This document shows positions 55,001 through 63,660 of a DNA stretch of 64,000 nt, one piece after another. The notes beneath the pieces were generated by a model. That model worked only from the letters and a program-made list of their open reading frames with translations, had not been told where the DNA came from and searched no databases. The first letter of the stretch is position 1, and each line of letters starts with the position of its first letter. The position numbers and the translations under genes were made by a program. The stretch comes from Symbiodinium natans. Its lineage: Eukaryota; Sar; Dinophyceae; Suessiales; Symbiodiniaceae. The stretch is from contig CAJNDS010002523.1 in NCBI GenBank assembly GCA_905221605.1, positions 188,001 through 252,000 on the forward strand, given 5' to 3'.

Positions 55001-58000
55001 CGCACCGACCTTGCAGAACATTTGGCGCTGTGCGGCTTCGATGCGAAGTCGGGAGCACGAGTGCTAATACTGTGAACTGTGGAAGTCTAAACCGGGCGTT
55101 GTTTTTCGAGCAAATCATTAGGGGAGGAAAAACATGGAAGGCGTTACCGTTCGGCGTTCAATGGGGGAAATGCAATGTAGGGCACTGCGCAAACATGGCA
55201 CAAGTGACGCAGGTATCATGAGAAACGCGAGAGAATTCGCTGGATCGAGCAAAGTCTTAACGTATAGCACGGGCGATTCAGCCATCATGACAAACGCGGG
55301 AGAATGCGCTGGGTCAAGCAGAATCTTCAATCATAGCACAAAAGGTACCCAGCTATCTTGACAATCGCGGGAGAACGCGTTGCACAAGCGACTCAGTTAT
55401 CATATGTTATCATAACATAGCTATCATGGTGAATCATGGTGACCACGGGAGAACGCTCTGGGCCAGCTGGGCCCCTCAGATGCGGGAGAACGTGCTGGGT
55501 CGAGCGGAATCTGCTAGTGTGGCACAAGCGACTCAGCGATCGCGACAAACGTGGGAGAACTCGCAGGATCGAGCGGATTCTTAACGAATAGCACGGGCGA
55601 CTCAGCTATCATTACAAACACGGGAGAACCTGTGGGTCGAGTAAAGCCTTAACATATGGCACAGGCGACTCAGCTAGCAGGACGCACATGGGGGTCAAAC
55701 GGAATCTTTAGTCATAGCACAACGGGCTCATCTATCCTGAAAACAGTGAGAGAACGCGTTGGGCCGGCACACTGCGCAACTGAGACAATGTGGCTCTGCG
55801 GTTTGCGGAGACCGTTGCTGCTTACGCGCAGCTTACGCGCGCCTTACGCGTGCCTTACGTTAAAACTGCCCAGTTCTGATCGTTCAGGCATCGTTGAGAG
55901 GTGTCAGGGGCTTCGAAGATGAACGCTCGGCGCGTGCATCTCGGTGCGCTCGGTTATAGCCAGGCTTGGAAGATGAATGCTCTGTACGTGCATCTCGGTG
56001 CCGTCGGTCGGCCTGCATTTCGGTGTGCTCGGTTAGCCAGCGGCTTCGCAGATTTGATTGGCCCACGCGTTCATTGAGAATCCAACATACAAACTGGGTT
56101 TCAGTTGGTTTGCCAGGGCCAAGTTGACCCTAGCGTTCCTTCGCAAAACTGAGTTTTACCCATGCTTTGGTGCTGTCCAACAAGACATTCCGCTCACAGC
56201 GTTCACTGGGGAATTCTGATTTGGTAGTGCTTTATTCGCCTTCGCTTGAACCGGTGCGTTCATTGGGGTGTAGATGTATTTAGAAGGAGTGGTTTCGACT
56301 TCCGTTGTCGCCAGTAACAGGCAACGCCTCCAGCACGTTGCAGGCGCTGTCCGCTCCGTCGGTTGCAAGCCCAATCCGTCGTGCACGTCAAGGAAGGTGG
56401 CGATGGGAAGGCGTGCAGTGAGTCTAAACCAGCAGCGGCAGCTTCAACACTCGGGGAGTCTGGCAGCCAACGGAAAGCTCAGCACTGGGAAAGCTCAGCT
56501 TTGGGGTGCTGAAAATTCGGCTGGAGGAGGGTGAGCTGTGTCGCGAAGCAACCCCAAGCAACGCTCGTCTCCCCATTTACACGACATGGGCGCCTGCACC
56601 CGCGAGCTGCGCAAATCGATGGCACTGCTCGCCGAACGGTAGAAGGACGTAAGCGGGCCAGGTACCCGGAGCTGTGCTGCCAAGGCCCCCACAAGCTCAT
56701 TGCGCTGGGGTCGAGCGGGAGTGGCCGGTGTAATGAGGACGCGGGCCCGCTTCGTCCGCAGCCTCGCTCGCTTGCGTGGCTTGCGCGCATTGCCGGCGTT
56801 GTGAACAGCCAGCGTCTGCGGGATGGGTTCGACTCGCACGTGCCTCGCCCGCCCGGCCTAGGCGACCTTGACCGAGCCGACGCAAGCTGTGGATCGGTTG
56901 CTGCGCCGTTGTAGCAAGGGGGCCGCGGCGAATGCGCTACCTGATTGCTTTGCTTTTCTGCACTACGCCGACGACTGTGGTCCGCCTCGCGCCTCAACCC
57001 GTGCCGCCTGCCCCGTGCCTCCTCCCCAGGCTCCTGGCGCAGCCGTGGCCGTTGAGCCTTGTATGACAGATATGGCCGTCTTGTCCGGCGCCTCCTCCGA
57101 GGCTGCGGTGGTGGCACCGCCGCCTCGCTAGAGGGTCCCAGCCTCTGCCCGTTCAATGATCCTTTGAGAGGCGAGTCGAAGTGATCGCCAACGGTTGGCA
57201 GCTCGCAATCGATACCACACTCGTGTCTGCCATCACCACCGGCCGCTCAACACGAGAGCGTACCAAGCGGCCACGACATTCTTGCATCGCAGTGGGCAGT
57301 CGCTGTCATTCGCAGCTGTGCCCGGGTTTCTGTGGCACCTCACGCCGAATTCGCGGCGACCTTCAGTTGCTACTTGCAGCATCAGAGTGCCTTCTGGACA
57401 CAGGGCAAGCACTCGCGTGCCCGCGTTGCACGTGTGCATCTGTCTCGGCGTACCCTTCATGGAAGGGCTTGCAAGCCTGGCACCCCCGAAGTTCGTCCTC
57501 GAGCGGGCTTGGGTGCGGCTCGCGCATGAGGAGGGGGAGTTGAGGGCAGAGTGTTGCCATTGCAGTGACTTGCTCGCAGTTGCCCCCAGATGACCGACGG
57601 CGGCTCCACTCGGTATCATGGAGAATGGGGAGGCAGTGTGCGGATGCAAGCGAGTTTTCTGAAGGCAGAGGAGACCTAGCTACAGTTATGCGCCCATGTC
57701 TTTTTAAACGAGAAGAGAAGGCAGAGAAGAGAAGGCAGAAAGGCAAGGACTGAACCGCCTTGGCATTTCCACCGACGGATTGGGCTTCTGGTCGCTGCAG
57801 CCCCGTATGGTTCCCTCGTTGCTTTAACGGCGGGTCGCGAAACTGGTGCCCGCCACTTGTGCGGGCACCGAGAAGGCAGACGGAACCCGTAGCATTTCTC
57901 CTGGAGCCCGGTGGCGCTGGCAAACATCGTGGCAGCAACAACTCACACTTGCCTTGGGTAGACACACCCTCGTGTCGGCCCACCGCTGCGGGCGCCGAGA

Positions 58001-59128
58001 AGGCACGCAGGTCACTGCACTGGCGCCGCGCTTTGCCGAGGAGCGCACGTACCCTAAACTACTGCGCTCACGCAAATGCCGGCTGGTTGTCCTTGGCCGG
58101 CCGTTGGAGCCCTGTGGCCGCAAGCTTCCTGCGCCTCCTCGCCCGTTCGCACCCCCATCCGCACGTGGCGCAACGCTGGACTCACTGCGTGCGCTGCCGC
58201 TAAGGCCTTCCTCCCATGCTCTTGAAGCGACCCAACCCCAGACGCCGTGCTGCCGGCCTGGAGCTTCACGCCACACGAGAAGATTTTGGAGCTGAAAAAC
58301 GTGTTCGACATTTCAATCTCCGCGCCCTGCGACGCCGTCTTCAAGCATCAGGAAAGAAAAAAGATGCCAAGATGCGGCCAACACAAGGTTGCTGAACCAA
58401 GTGCAACTTTGCATTGTGCTGTCGCGCAGGTCCACATTGAATAGAGCTGCCCCTTTTTCAGGGACTTAGTTGGTTGTTCGTCAGAGCCTCCAGCAACCTT
58501 CGAGATGCTGAGCATGCGGAGACGAAGCGACTCAGAGGCAGACCCAGCTACAAGTCGTGGCAAGCAGATCAGTCGCACCGCGCCCAAGCATCCGGAGGCC
58601 CGGCTGGAGAGAAGCAGACCTTCACAGTGAGGATCGAGCTGAACAGTTGCTTCGTCCTTCCAGGCCTCCTCATTTTCGATGGAGCGCTCACTTGCATTTA
58701 AGACCAGTGTCTCGTGCCACCGATCACTTGCCGTCACAGCATCGGTCACGACTCACAAATCCGAATCCGAGAACAGCGACAATCAGGTCACAACAGGGCA
58801 GGTTTCGGCATGTGCTCACATAGTTGCGTGAGGAGAACCCAGCCATCCATCTTTTCCGATTTAAGGTCCAGGCTCCATATGGCAGTGCGAGCACACCGGT
58901 GCCCACAGCACCGGACACGAGCAGCGCCAACGAGGTCCCGGCGGCGCCCTGGCAAGCTCTGCAAGGACCCCGAAGCTTCTTTAGAAAGCCCTAAATCCAA
59001 AAGTAAACCTTAATTACCCCGAAGTTTCTTCAGAAAGAACTAAATCCATAAGTAAAACTTACATGGCACAAAGCTGCCTCGTCGAAGGAGAGGAACCCTT
59101 TGTCCGCCGGGTGGCCTTTCTTCCCTGC
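49058..59128 (-). CDS. Aa_trans-family amino acid transporter (SLC38/AVT-like)
   Basis: A multi-pass amino acid/auxin permease-type transporter. Exons on the minus strand. 59063-59128 (GTAAGT donor; 'KKGHPADKGFLSFDEAAL'). 58757-58948 (TM1 motif 'AVGTGVLALPYGAW', then 'CDLIVAVLGFGF', GTGAGT donor). After a gap, 51010-51058 ('SYGQLMLDILGKCRP', the sY.dL..llG motif). 50859-50949 ('LDMFVFIEAGVAAAFSW'). 50749-50818 ('GLGAVATYIVFIMDYV'). 50308-50393 ('AAVVWPLSCLRGLSAL', the PL..LR.LssLR motif), joined by a GC-AG intron to 50231-about 50166 ('YTSTCSIGTILLTSIVVII', completing LRYTS). About 49990-50130 (loop). 49343-49474 ('CAIAVCGYLSFLDDIKQD'). 49251-49302 ('DFLTNYEVRDRLIEI'). 49058-49122 ('CAALGCFLLGVSC'). 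Most adjacent phases agree. TM2-3 residues are incomplete and the segment containing the FaF.ch motif is unresolved. The intron between 58757 and 51058 is at least 7.7 kb, unless small exons hide in it. Confidence 0.8.
49729..50516 (+). other. Plus-strand open frames over transporter exons
   Basis: 49729-49974 ('YYMPGYVMKAKHAIDNTW') and 49944-50516 are long plus-strand frames. The minus strand over the same interval carries recognisable transporter motifs with consistent splicing, so the plus frames are most likely antisense shadows. Confidence 0.5.
51415..52005 (-). mobile_element. Decayed retroelement fragment (C-terminal module)
   Basis: Pieces in different minus frames match a module I recall from dinoflagellate RT-bearing element proteins. 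'GVDRGRFGAEAAQI' is at about 51900, 'AINAWIAHWSGL' near 51800 in another frame, and 'AAARAFAASLLGTANVDGEAP' at about 51470-51562. Frameshifts and stops separate them, so it is a fossil. The family match is from memory and needs a search. The 359-codon plus-strand frame over it is an antisense product of its high GC. Confidence 0.5.
52155..52437 (-). mobile_element. Decayed retroelement fragment, second copy
   Basis: The minus frame reads 'SFGAEAATLLRLLACQRRAG', parallel to 'RFGAEAAQI' in the 51.4-52.0 kb fragment. It covers only the middle of the module and is followed by unrelated GC-rich sequence. Confidence 0.4.
52693..53052 (-). mobile_element. Decayed retroelement fragment, third copy
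   Basis: The minus frame contains 'WSRRWQGIISVAVQQAVAG' and, further on, 'LDRVLDLAGGAGAS', matching in order the 'aW..RW...L.vaaqrA.a..' and terminal parts of the same module. Flanks are degenerate. Confidence 0.45.
53716..54456 (+). pseudogene. RNase H-like domain of a retroelement, with two stops
   Basis: One plus-strand frame runs from 53716 to TAG 54454-54456, broken only by TAA at 54160 and TGA at 54262. It contains 'NGWGFVASTAGKTVFAASK' (RNase H beta-hairpin-like), 'LLLFVDNEPAQHALL' (the conserved '(F/V)VDN..A..aL' segment with an acidic residue at 54229), and 'WWPEWQRVCGSADVSEQVSR', the usual 'W..(V)pS.AN.sD..SR' tail, then 'YADGWHWWERDYKQI'. This is the layout of RNase H domains in dinoflagellate retroelements. 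No RT palm motif was found upstream. It is a fossil; the copy is described as it stands. Confidence 0.6.
54546..54985. repeat. Diverged tandem duplication (~285 bp offset)
   Basis: The block starting GGTGGAAGTGC near 54549 recurs near 54831. Both continue with a TGCGGGG(C/T)GAGCGGTGCGTGA segment, then CACGACGC, ATTCAATCCA, GCATATGCATGT and TGGAATGCCGAAAGAC. The copies are interrupted by small indels. They lie right after the RNase H fossil, suggesting a terminal or untranslated part of the same element. Confidence 0.8.
55195..55785. repeat. Minisatellite, ~68-69 bp unit, about 7 copies
   Basis: The unit contains GCACAAGCGACTCAGCTATC, then GACAAACGCGGGAGAACGCG, then TGGGTCGAGCGGAATCTTAA. Copies begin near 55196, 55265, 55334, 55383 (rearranged), 55518, 55587, 55655 and 55713. 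Copies differ at many positions; the third and fourth are truncated or scrambled. No unique spacers, so not a CRISPR array. Confidence 0.9.
55825..56045. repeat. Short direct repeats
   Basis: TTACGCGC(G/A)CC-type 11-bp repeats at 55818-55862 (four copies), then two to three copies of a unit containing GAAGATGAAYGCTC and GTGCATCTCGGTGC at 55912-56035. Confidence 0.8.
56600..56890 (+). mobile_element. Decayed retroelement fragment (plus orientation)
   Basis: The plus frame reads 'RKRARYPELCCQGPHKLIAL' and 'SGRCNEDA'. After a frameshift it continues 'FVRSLARLRGLRALPAL'. The order 'RK.(R)YPEL....LI.LG...GR..E.A..L..LA' is the same module found on the minus strand at 51.4-52.4 kb, here in its more N-terminal part. 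Confidence 0.5.
57181..57260 (+). mobile_element. Retroelement fragment
   Basis: 'NGWQLAIDTTLVSAITTGRS' matches the start of the same module ('..qlaiDTTlVsa...G..r'), then loses frame. It is followed by about 600 bp without a recognisable continuation. Confidence 0.45.
57930..58215 (+). mobile_element. Retroelement fragment, further copy
   Basis: The plus frame has 'LTLALGRHTLVSAHRCGRR', 'ERTYPKLLRSRKCRLVVLG' and, after a frameshift, 'GRWSPVAASFLRLLARSHP' then 'AQRWTHCVRCR'. All elements of the module appear in order, so this is the least decayed copy here. Confidence 0.55.
58348..58720 (-). CDS. Candidate exons inside the transporter region
   Basis: A minus-strand frame with 'ERSIENEEAWKDEATVQLD' up to a GTCTGC donor and a further frame 'LRLRMLSISKVAGGSDEQP'. 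An acceptor CGACTTGTAG at about 58551 precedes another open reading, 'LGLPLSRFVSACSASRRLL'. These could be extra exons of the transporter between TM1-2 and the SYGQ exon, or unrelated. Not joined in phase. Confidence 0.3.
58975..59062. repeat. Tandem ~45-bp duplication in an intron
   Basis: CCCCGAAG(C/T)TTCTT(T/C)AGAAAG followed by (C/A)CTAAATCCA(A/T)AAGTAAA occurs twice in a row, ending at the GTAAGT donor of the 59063 exon, so the second copy provides the splice donor region. Confidence 0.85.
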
Positions 59129-59189
59129 CTGGTAGGTTCTGGGTTTGGCTTGGAGTTGCCATTGCAGGGTTTAGGATTCGGCCCGTTTG

Positions 59190-59590
59190 GAAGTTCCTGG
59201 ACGCGTGGCTTGGGATTCACAAGGTTTCGAGCAAAACCCCCTGCACTGCACCTTCGGCAGCAATGTTTGCTGCGCCCCTGCTGCACGGGGGACATCCATA
59301 GCGCTTGCACAGCCTGTCCCTGCCAAGCGGTCTGTTACAACAGGTAGTGTGCCTGAACAGTGCTGTTCGCCAATGTTGGCTCTAGCTTTCTGATGCATGG
59401 CCCTCTTGACTGCACCGTGTCTGCTAGGGAAGCCTGCGTTACAGCGTGCGCAGTTCGGAAACGCAAAGCGGCATGTCAGCAAAAGAAAGGACACATCTCG
59501 ATGCCAATTCTTGCTTCATCCACGGTGAACATTAAGAGGATGAAAGAGGTGGCTAAGGATGACAAACCGACATCCGGAATGGAAGCATGA
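59190..59590 (+). CDS. Unassigned coding region, two exons
   Basis: The first part ends at ACAG|GTAGTG (59342), reading 'GTSIALAQPVPAKRSVTT'. The second, about 59380-59590, reads 'AVRKRKAACQQKKGHISMPI...' and 'NIKRMKEVAKDDKPTSGMEA' to a stop, a Lys-rich C-terminus. The frame of the first part is uncertain. It runs head to head with the transporter gene. Confidence 0.4.
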
Positions 59591-59599
59591 CTCACATTC

Positions 59600-60510
59600 A
59601 CTCACTGATCTGCTCTGTGAGTCCGCAGAACAACCATTCTGGTCGAAGCTCCCTAGTGCCTGCCATCCCCTTGTGCAACTTGCAGTGCCAACTCAGAAAA
59701 TCTGGGGAATGAAGCAGATCTAACCTCAAAACCGTCCAACCAAAGAGAGTCATTTTGGAGTTCATGTAAAGGTTTTCGGACTTAGGATTTGGGGCTCTTG
59801 GGTTGAACCCCAGAAAACAACAGCAGTACTGAAAAGGCGGTTCGGGGCCTTCCCTCGCCTGCCATGCAAAACCCTAGCAAGGGAAGTGCGCAAACAAAAA
59901 TCGAAGTCAGAAAGCTTCGGCTTTGGAATGTTCGCGTCCAGGGGCTTTTTTTTTTGCGCTTTCAGGGACCTTTCCCACTCTTCGACTTTTCGTCTTTTCG
60001 CGAGGCTTGTCGACTTTCGGCTTTGCTTTTAGACTTGTTGGGACGTTCTCCACGCACAGCCACTCGCAACCACAGGAAACCCGAGCCCCTGTCCACAATT
60101 CCCCTGCAAACCTCGGTAAACCATACGAAACCCAAGTCCAGAAACCCTGCTGAAACCCTGCGCTCTTCGGCTTTTCGCCTGTGGCCTCAGGCCGGACGTC
60201 TGGTACACACTGCGGTAGGTCTCAAAACCAGGCTTTGCGGGGTTTCGGGTTCAAGGGCTTTTGGTGCCTTAGAACAGATGGGCTTCTGCTACGCGCTTCA
60301 TTAGGGCAACCAAGGGGTCAAAGGTTCACCCGAAACCCTAAGCAAACCCCTCGTTTTTGAGATCCAGAGCCCTCCCTGGAGTGCTCCTGTCAGAAAGACT
60401 GGAGAGTCAACTTTCAAGTGTTATGAGTTTGGGGCCCTTTATAGGGAGCTTCTAAGGTGCATATGCATGTGTACTAATGTATATAATTTCTTTTATGTAT
60501 ACACATGTTC
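59600..60510. other. Intron/intergenic sequence with degenerate telomere words
   Basis: Rich in 'ggtttagg', 'cctaaaccc', 'aaccctag', T-rich 'ggctttttttttt' and 'cgacttttcg' words. The 146-codon plus frame here has no coding signature. No gene is supported. Confidence 0.6.
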
Positions 60511-60514
60511 TAAT

Positions 60515-60980
60515 TTATAGGGCTTTAGGGCAACACAGGCTTGGCTCAGCTTCTTTGGGGCTTCTCGGTGCAGAGTTGTTCGACTGTTCGATGTCTGGAC
60601 CCAGCTGAACAGCCTTTCCGGTGAATTTTATGTCTTTAGGGCTACTCGGGGTGTCCGAATCACCTTCGGACTGCGGCACTCCTCGATGGTGTCGTCTATA
60701 GGCTAGGTGACACGCAGTGGCGGCTTCGGGATCACTAGGCTTGTCAAGCGATCCATTCATGCACCAGGTTACGGCCAAGCTTCCTTTTGTGAAGCTTGTG
60801 TGTGTGTGGCACGGATCCAAGGCTAACCCGGCTTCCCTTCTTCAGCTCTTGAAAGACTGTTTGCTGTAAGATTTCGAGAGTAAGCCTAAGGCACTTGGCC
60901 GTGGGGCGTTCTAGGCGTTGCTTGGATCCACTTGCATCTTTGGAGCACAGATGGCTCAAGACCTTCACGATGCACCAACG
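60515..60980 (-). CDS. Two-exon 3' end of an unassigned gene
   Basis: Exon 60828-60980 (CATTTAG acceptor, CGG|GTTAGC donor, 51 codons) encodes 'KVLSHLCSKDASGSKQRLER' and 'LRLTLEILQQTVFQELKKG', a helical segment. A phase-0 acceptor at CAAG (about 60741) starts 'SDPEAATACHLAYRRHHRG', continuing with a Ser/Pro/Asp-rich tail ('EGDSDTPSSPKDIKFTGK') to a stop at 60515. Possibly a regulatory protein with a phosphorylatable tail; family unknown. Confidence 0.5.
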
Positions 60981-61313
60981 CTAAATGGCGTTGGAGAAGA
61001 TGAAACCTGCCCGTCCTAAACTGGATGCGGAACTGAGATGGTTGTCGAAGGAGACTCGAAAATCAAAAACCCTAAACGCTGCACCCACAAGTCTACCCAA
61101 CGACCGCATTTATCTCAAAATAGCTCCCGGCTCCTTTAAAGGATGCCGGGCAAGGGCAACGGGTGAAACAAACCGCTGGAGGGCGGACGGCGACGAGGTT
61201 TCCAGAGATGTGGACTTCGGGTGAAAATTCAGTTCTTTGTATTAAGTATGGTTTAGGGATCAAGGATTTGAGGTTACTAAGTTTGGGCTCGTGGGCCGAA
61301 AAACGTTTTCATA

Positions 61314-61700
61314 GTGGGTATCATATTCGAGGCGATTGATAGTGCTCTGAGGAACCCTGGCCTCCTTCGCCCCGTACACTCAGATGAACTTCAGCAACGA
61401 CTGGAACACCGCCACCTCGGGGCCAGAAGAAACAAAAAAGCGGCAGTGACTCCTTTCTTTGCTTGGGTTCAACAAGGGCTTCGCCGCTTCGGGTTGTTGA
61501 TGCCAGGGAGAAGCAGGCCCGGCGTTGGTGGGCGTCAAGGGGAATGTTTGGTGGAGAGGGAGCAACCCATAGAAAGGAGAGTATTGGTGGCAGGTTGGGG
61601 AGGAGGTGGCGAGCCTTGCCAACAAAGAACACAGCAAACGTACATATACCTCGTCAATTCCAAAGAACTTGTCTCACGACGGAAAGTACTCGCATGCTAA
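61314..61700. CDS. Coding-like DNA, strand ambiguous
   Basis: Plus: a 128-codon frame 'FEAIDSALRNPGLLRPVHS', 'KKAAVTPFFAWVQQGLRRF'. Minus: after the T-rich acceptor GTTTCTTCTGGCCCCGAG a short terminal exon 'VAVFQSLLKFI' ending at TGA near 61380. Only one can be right; neither is confirmed. Confidence 0.3.
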
Positions 61701-62129
61701 TAGAAACCATGACGCTAGAGTGATTCTGTTAATCACAATCGCTGAAAGTCGAAAAACTGGCTTGGGCTTCATGTTATAGGGTTGAGGAGTTCAAATAAGG
61801 AGCTTTTGCAAGCACTTCTGGTATTTCTTAGGGGTTGAATATGGCTCTAAATACGCGCAGGGGTTTCGTTAAGGGGGCTGGGGTTTAGGGATCTGAGCCT
61901 TGAGCTTCCCGCGTAAGCAACCCCAAGACCTACTAGCTGCTTGCATGTGCGAGTGCACAGCATTGCGGCTCTTTGGCTGTCAGGCTCAACAAAGGCCCGA
62001 GCCCTCAACCGGAAACCTCCAATTTCATTGTGAGGGCTGCATGGAGGTTCGGCCGACACGCTAAAACTGCGGCGTCAGACAGCATTGCCCCATTCTAAAT
62101 GCTGTCCGGTCGCAAGCCGCTAAACTGAG

Positions 62130-62230
62130 TACCGACCGTGTCACGCAAACTACAGCGGCCAGTGTCTACTTTTTGCCAAAGAGCTGGAAGGTCCATGGTC
62201 ATCTGCCTGGGCTCGAAAGGAGGCATTCAG
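62130..62230 (+). CDS. Internal exon, unassigned
   Basis: 101 bp with an AACTGAG acceptor and CAG|GTAAGC donor. The best frame reads 'CHANYSGQCLLFAKELEGPW...'. Other frames are also open. Cys/Trp-containing soluble segment; function unknown. Confidence 0.4.
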
Positions 62231-62750
62231 GTAAGCGGCACGCCTCCTTCCTACCCCCCCCACCTGAGCATCCCCAACCCCTTCCTATCCAGCGGAAAGC
62301 CCACCTTCACATGTGTTTGTGTGTGTGTGTGTGCCTGCTGTTTTCTGCCCCGTCCTGCACCTTTCAACATCAGCACAATGCGATCAAAACCACACGGCCT
62401 CACACGCCAAAAACCAAAATCCAAAACACTTAAAGCAAAACCCTGACCTTCGAATCCGATCATGATAATGCGGCCCCACATCCCAGAAGCCGCAACCGAA
62501 AACCCTGAAGCCTTACCGATCCCATTGTCTTGACCCCATAGCCCAGCAGGCCGCTACCTAAACCTCAAGCCGTGCCGCGAGACGCCTTAGAATCTAAGGG
62601 CCCCTGGGAACTCCAAATCCGTTTACCTGGGGCCCCAGGCATGAGCATCGCGAACTCCGACCCGCTGCAGCGTGCCATGCCTGGGCTGCCCAGGAGTGCT
62701 GAAGAGTCTGGGGGTGAAGCCGTTTAGGATATGTGTTGGGGCTTAAGGTC

Positions 62751-62868
62751 CCCTAAACCCCAAACCCCAAACCCCAAACCCCAAACCCTAAACCCTAAAC
62801 CCTAAACCCGAAACCCTAAACCCTAAACTTAAACCCTAAACCCTAAACCCTAAACCCTAAACTCGAGG
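62751..62868. repeat. Interstitial telomere-type array (CCCTAAA)n
   Basis: About 16 units of CCCTAAA with CCCCAAA and CCCGAAA variants, including runs of perfect CCCTAAA. TTTAGGG is the telomere repeat of dinoflagellates as well as of plants. Confidence 0.95.
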
Positions 62869-63093
62869 GTTTACCGGCTCAAGGTTTAGGCATAACTCTC
62901 GTCAGTGTTAAGGTGGTACTTGATTGACATGGAGGGCATTTGGGGATGAGCTGGGTGTCTGGGAGGGTTAGGACCGAGCATGGTACATGCATTTCAAGAG
63001 CCCTGGTCGATTTTGGCCGTATTTAGGCTTTATGCATCAATCTTAAGGGTTCAGGTAGGTTTGGGGTTTAGGGCTTGCTGCGGCTTGTGGCAG

Positions 63094-63171
63094 GTTTGGC
63101 AAGTTTGGCCCTTCACTGTTGGAGCGGCTTGGTGGGAATCAAGCGCAGAAATCAAGATGACCGAAATCCAG
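63094..63171 (+). CDS. Internal exon candidate, Trp-rich
   Basis: 78 bp between GCTTGTGGCAG and CAG|GTGCTC. Phase-0 peptide 'VWQVWPFTVGAAWWESSAEI'. Another frame ('GLASLALHCWSGLVGIKRR') is also open. Borders good, frame uncertain. Confidence 0.35.
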
Positions 63172-63477
63172 GTGCTCATCTTAAACCCCTCACCTTAAAC
63201 CAAGACAGTGCTTCGAGGATGTGAGAGTCCTACCCACACACACACACACCCAAACAGCCCCATGCGTCATATGCACTCATCTTGCATGTCGAGGCACGTC
63301 CACACTTCCTTGGCTCGCACAAGATGTTGAGTGGTTATAGGATTAATCCTCTGCCATACTTCGCACCCCCAAAAAAGTCAGCCTGAACTCCCGAAGTTGC
63401 CGGGCCATAAATCCCTGGAACAAAGAAGCGGAGAACTAGATCAGCAACAAAAGGTTGTGCGCTGTGCGTTCTCGCCC

Positions 63478-63660
63478 CCCCCCCCTCCCAACTATCCCCC
63501 CCTGAACCCCACACCCTAAACCATAAGGTTCTAAACCCTAAATCCCAAACCACAAACCCTAAACCCTAGACCCTAAAACCCAGAACCCTAAACCAACCCA
63601 CAACCACACCGCAAGGGGGTCGGGGGGGGGGGGGGTGTGGGGGGGGCCTGTTGGTAACTG
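63478..63660. repeat. Poly-C, degenerate CCCTAAA array, poly-G
   Basis: C run at 63476-63484, then about ten degenerate CCCTAAA/CCATAAG/CCCAAAC units at 63508-63592, then G runs at 63615-63648. Confidence 0.9.

Noticed and set aside
55195-55785. CRISPR-like array of direct repeats
   Set aside because: Unit is ~69 bp with no constant-repeat/unique-spacer pattern, repeats diverge along their whole length, and the context is eukaryotic.
59864-60304. 146-codon plus-strand ORF from an ATG
   Set aside because: Sequence is full of degenerate telomere-type and T-rich words typical of introns here; no coding bias or splice sites.
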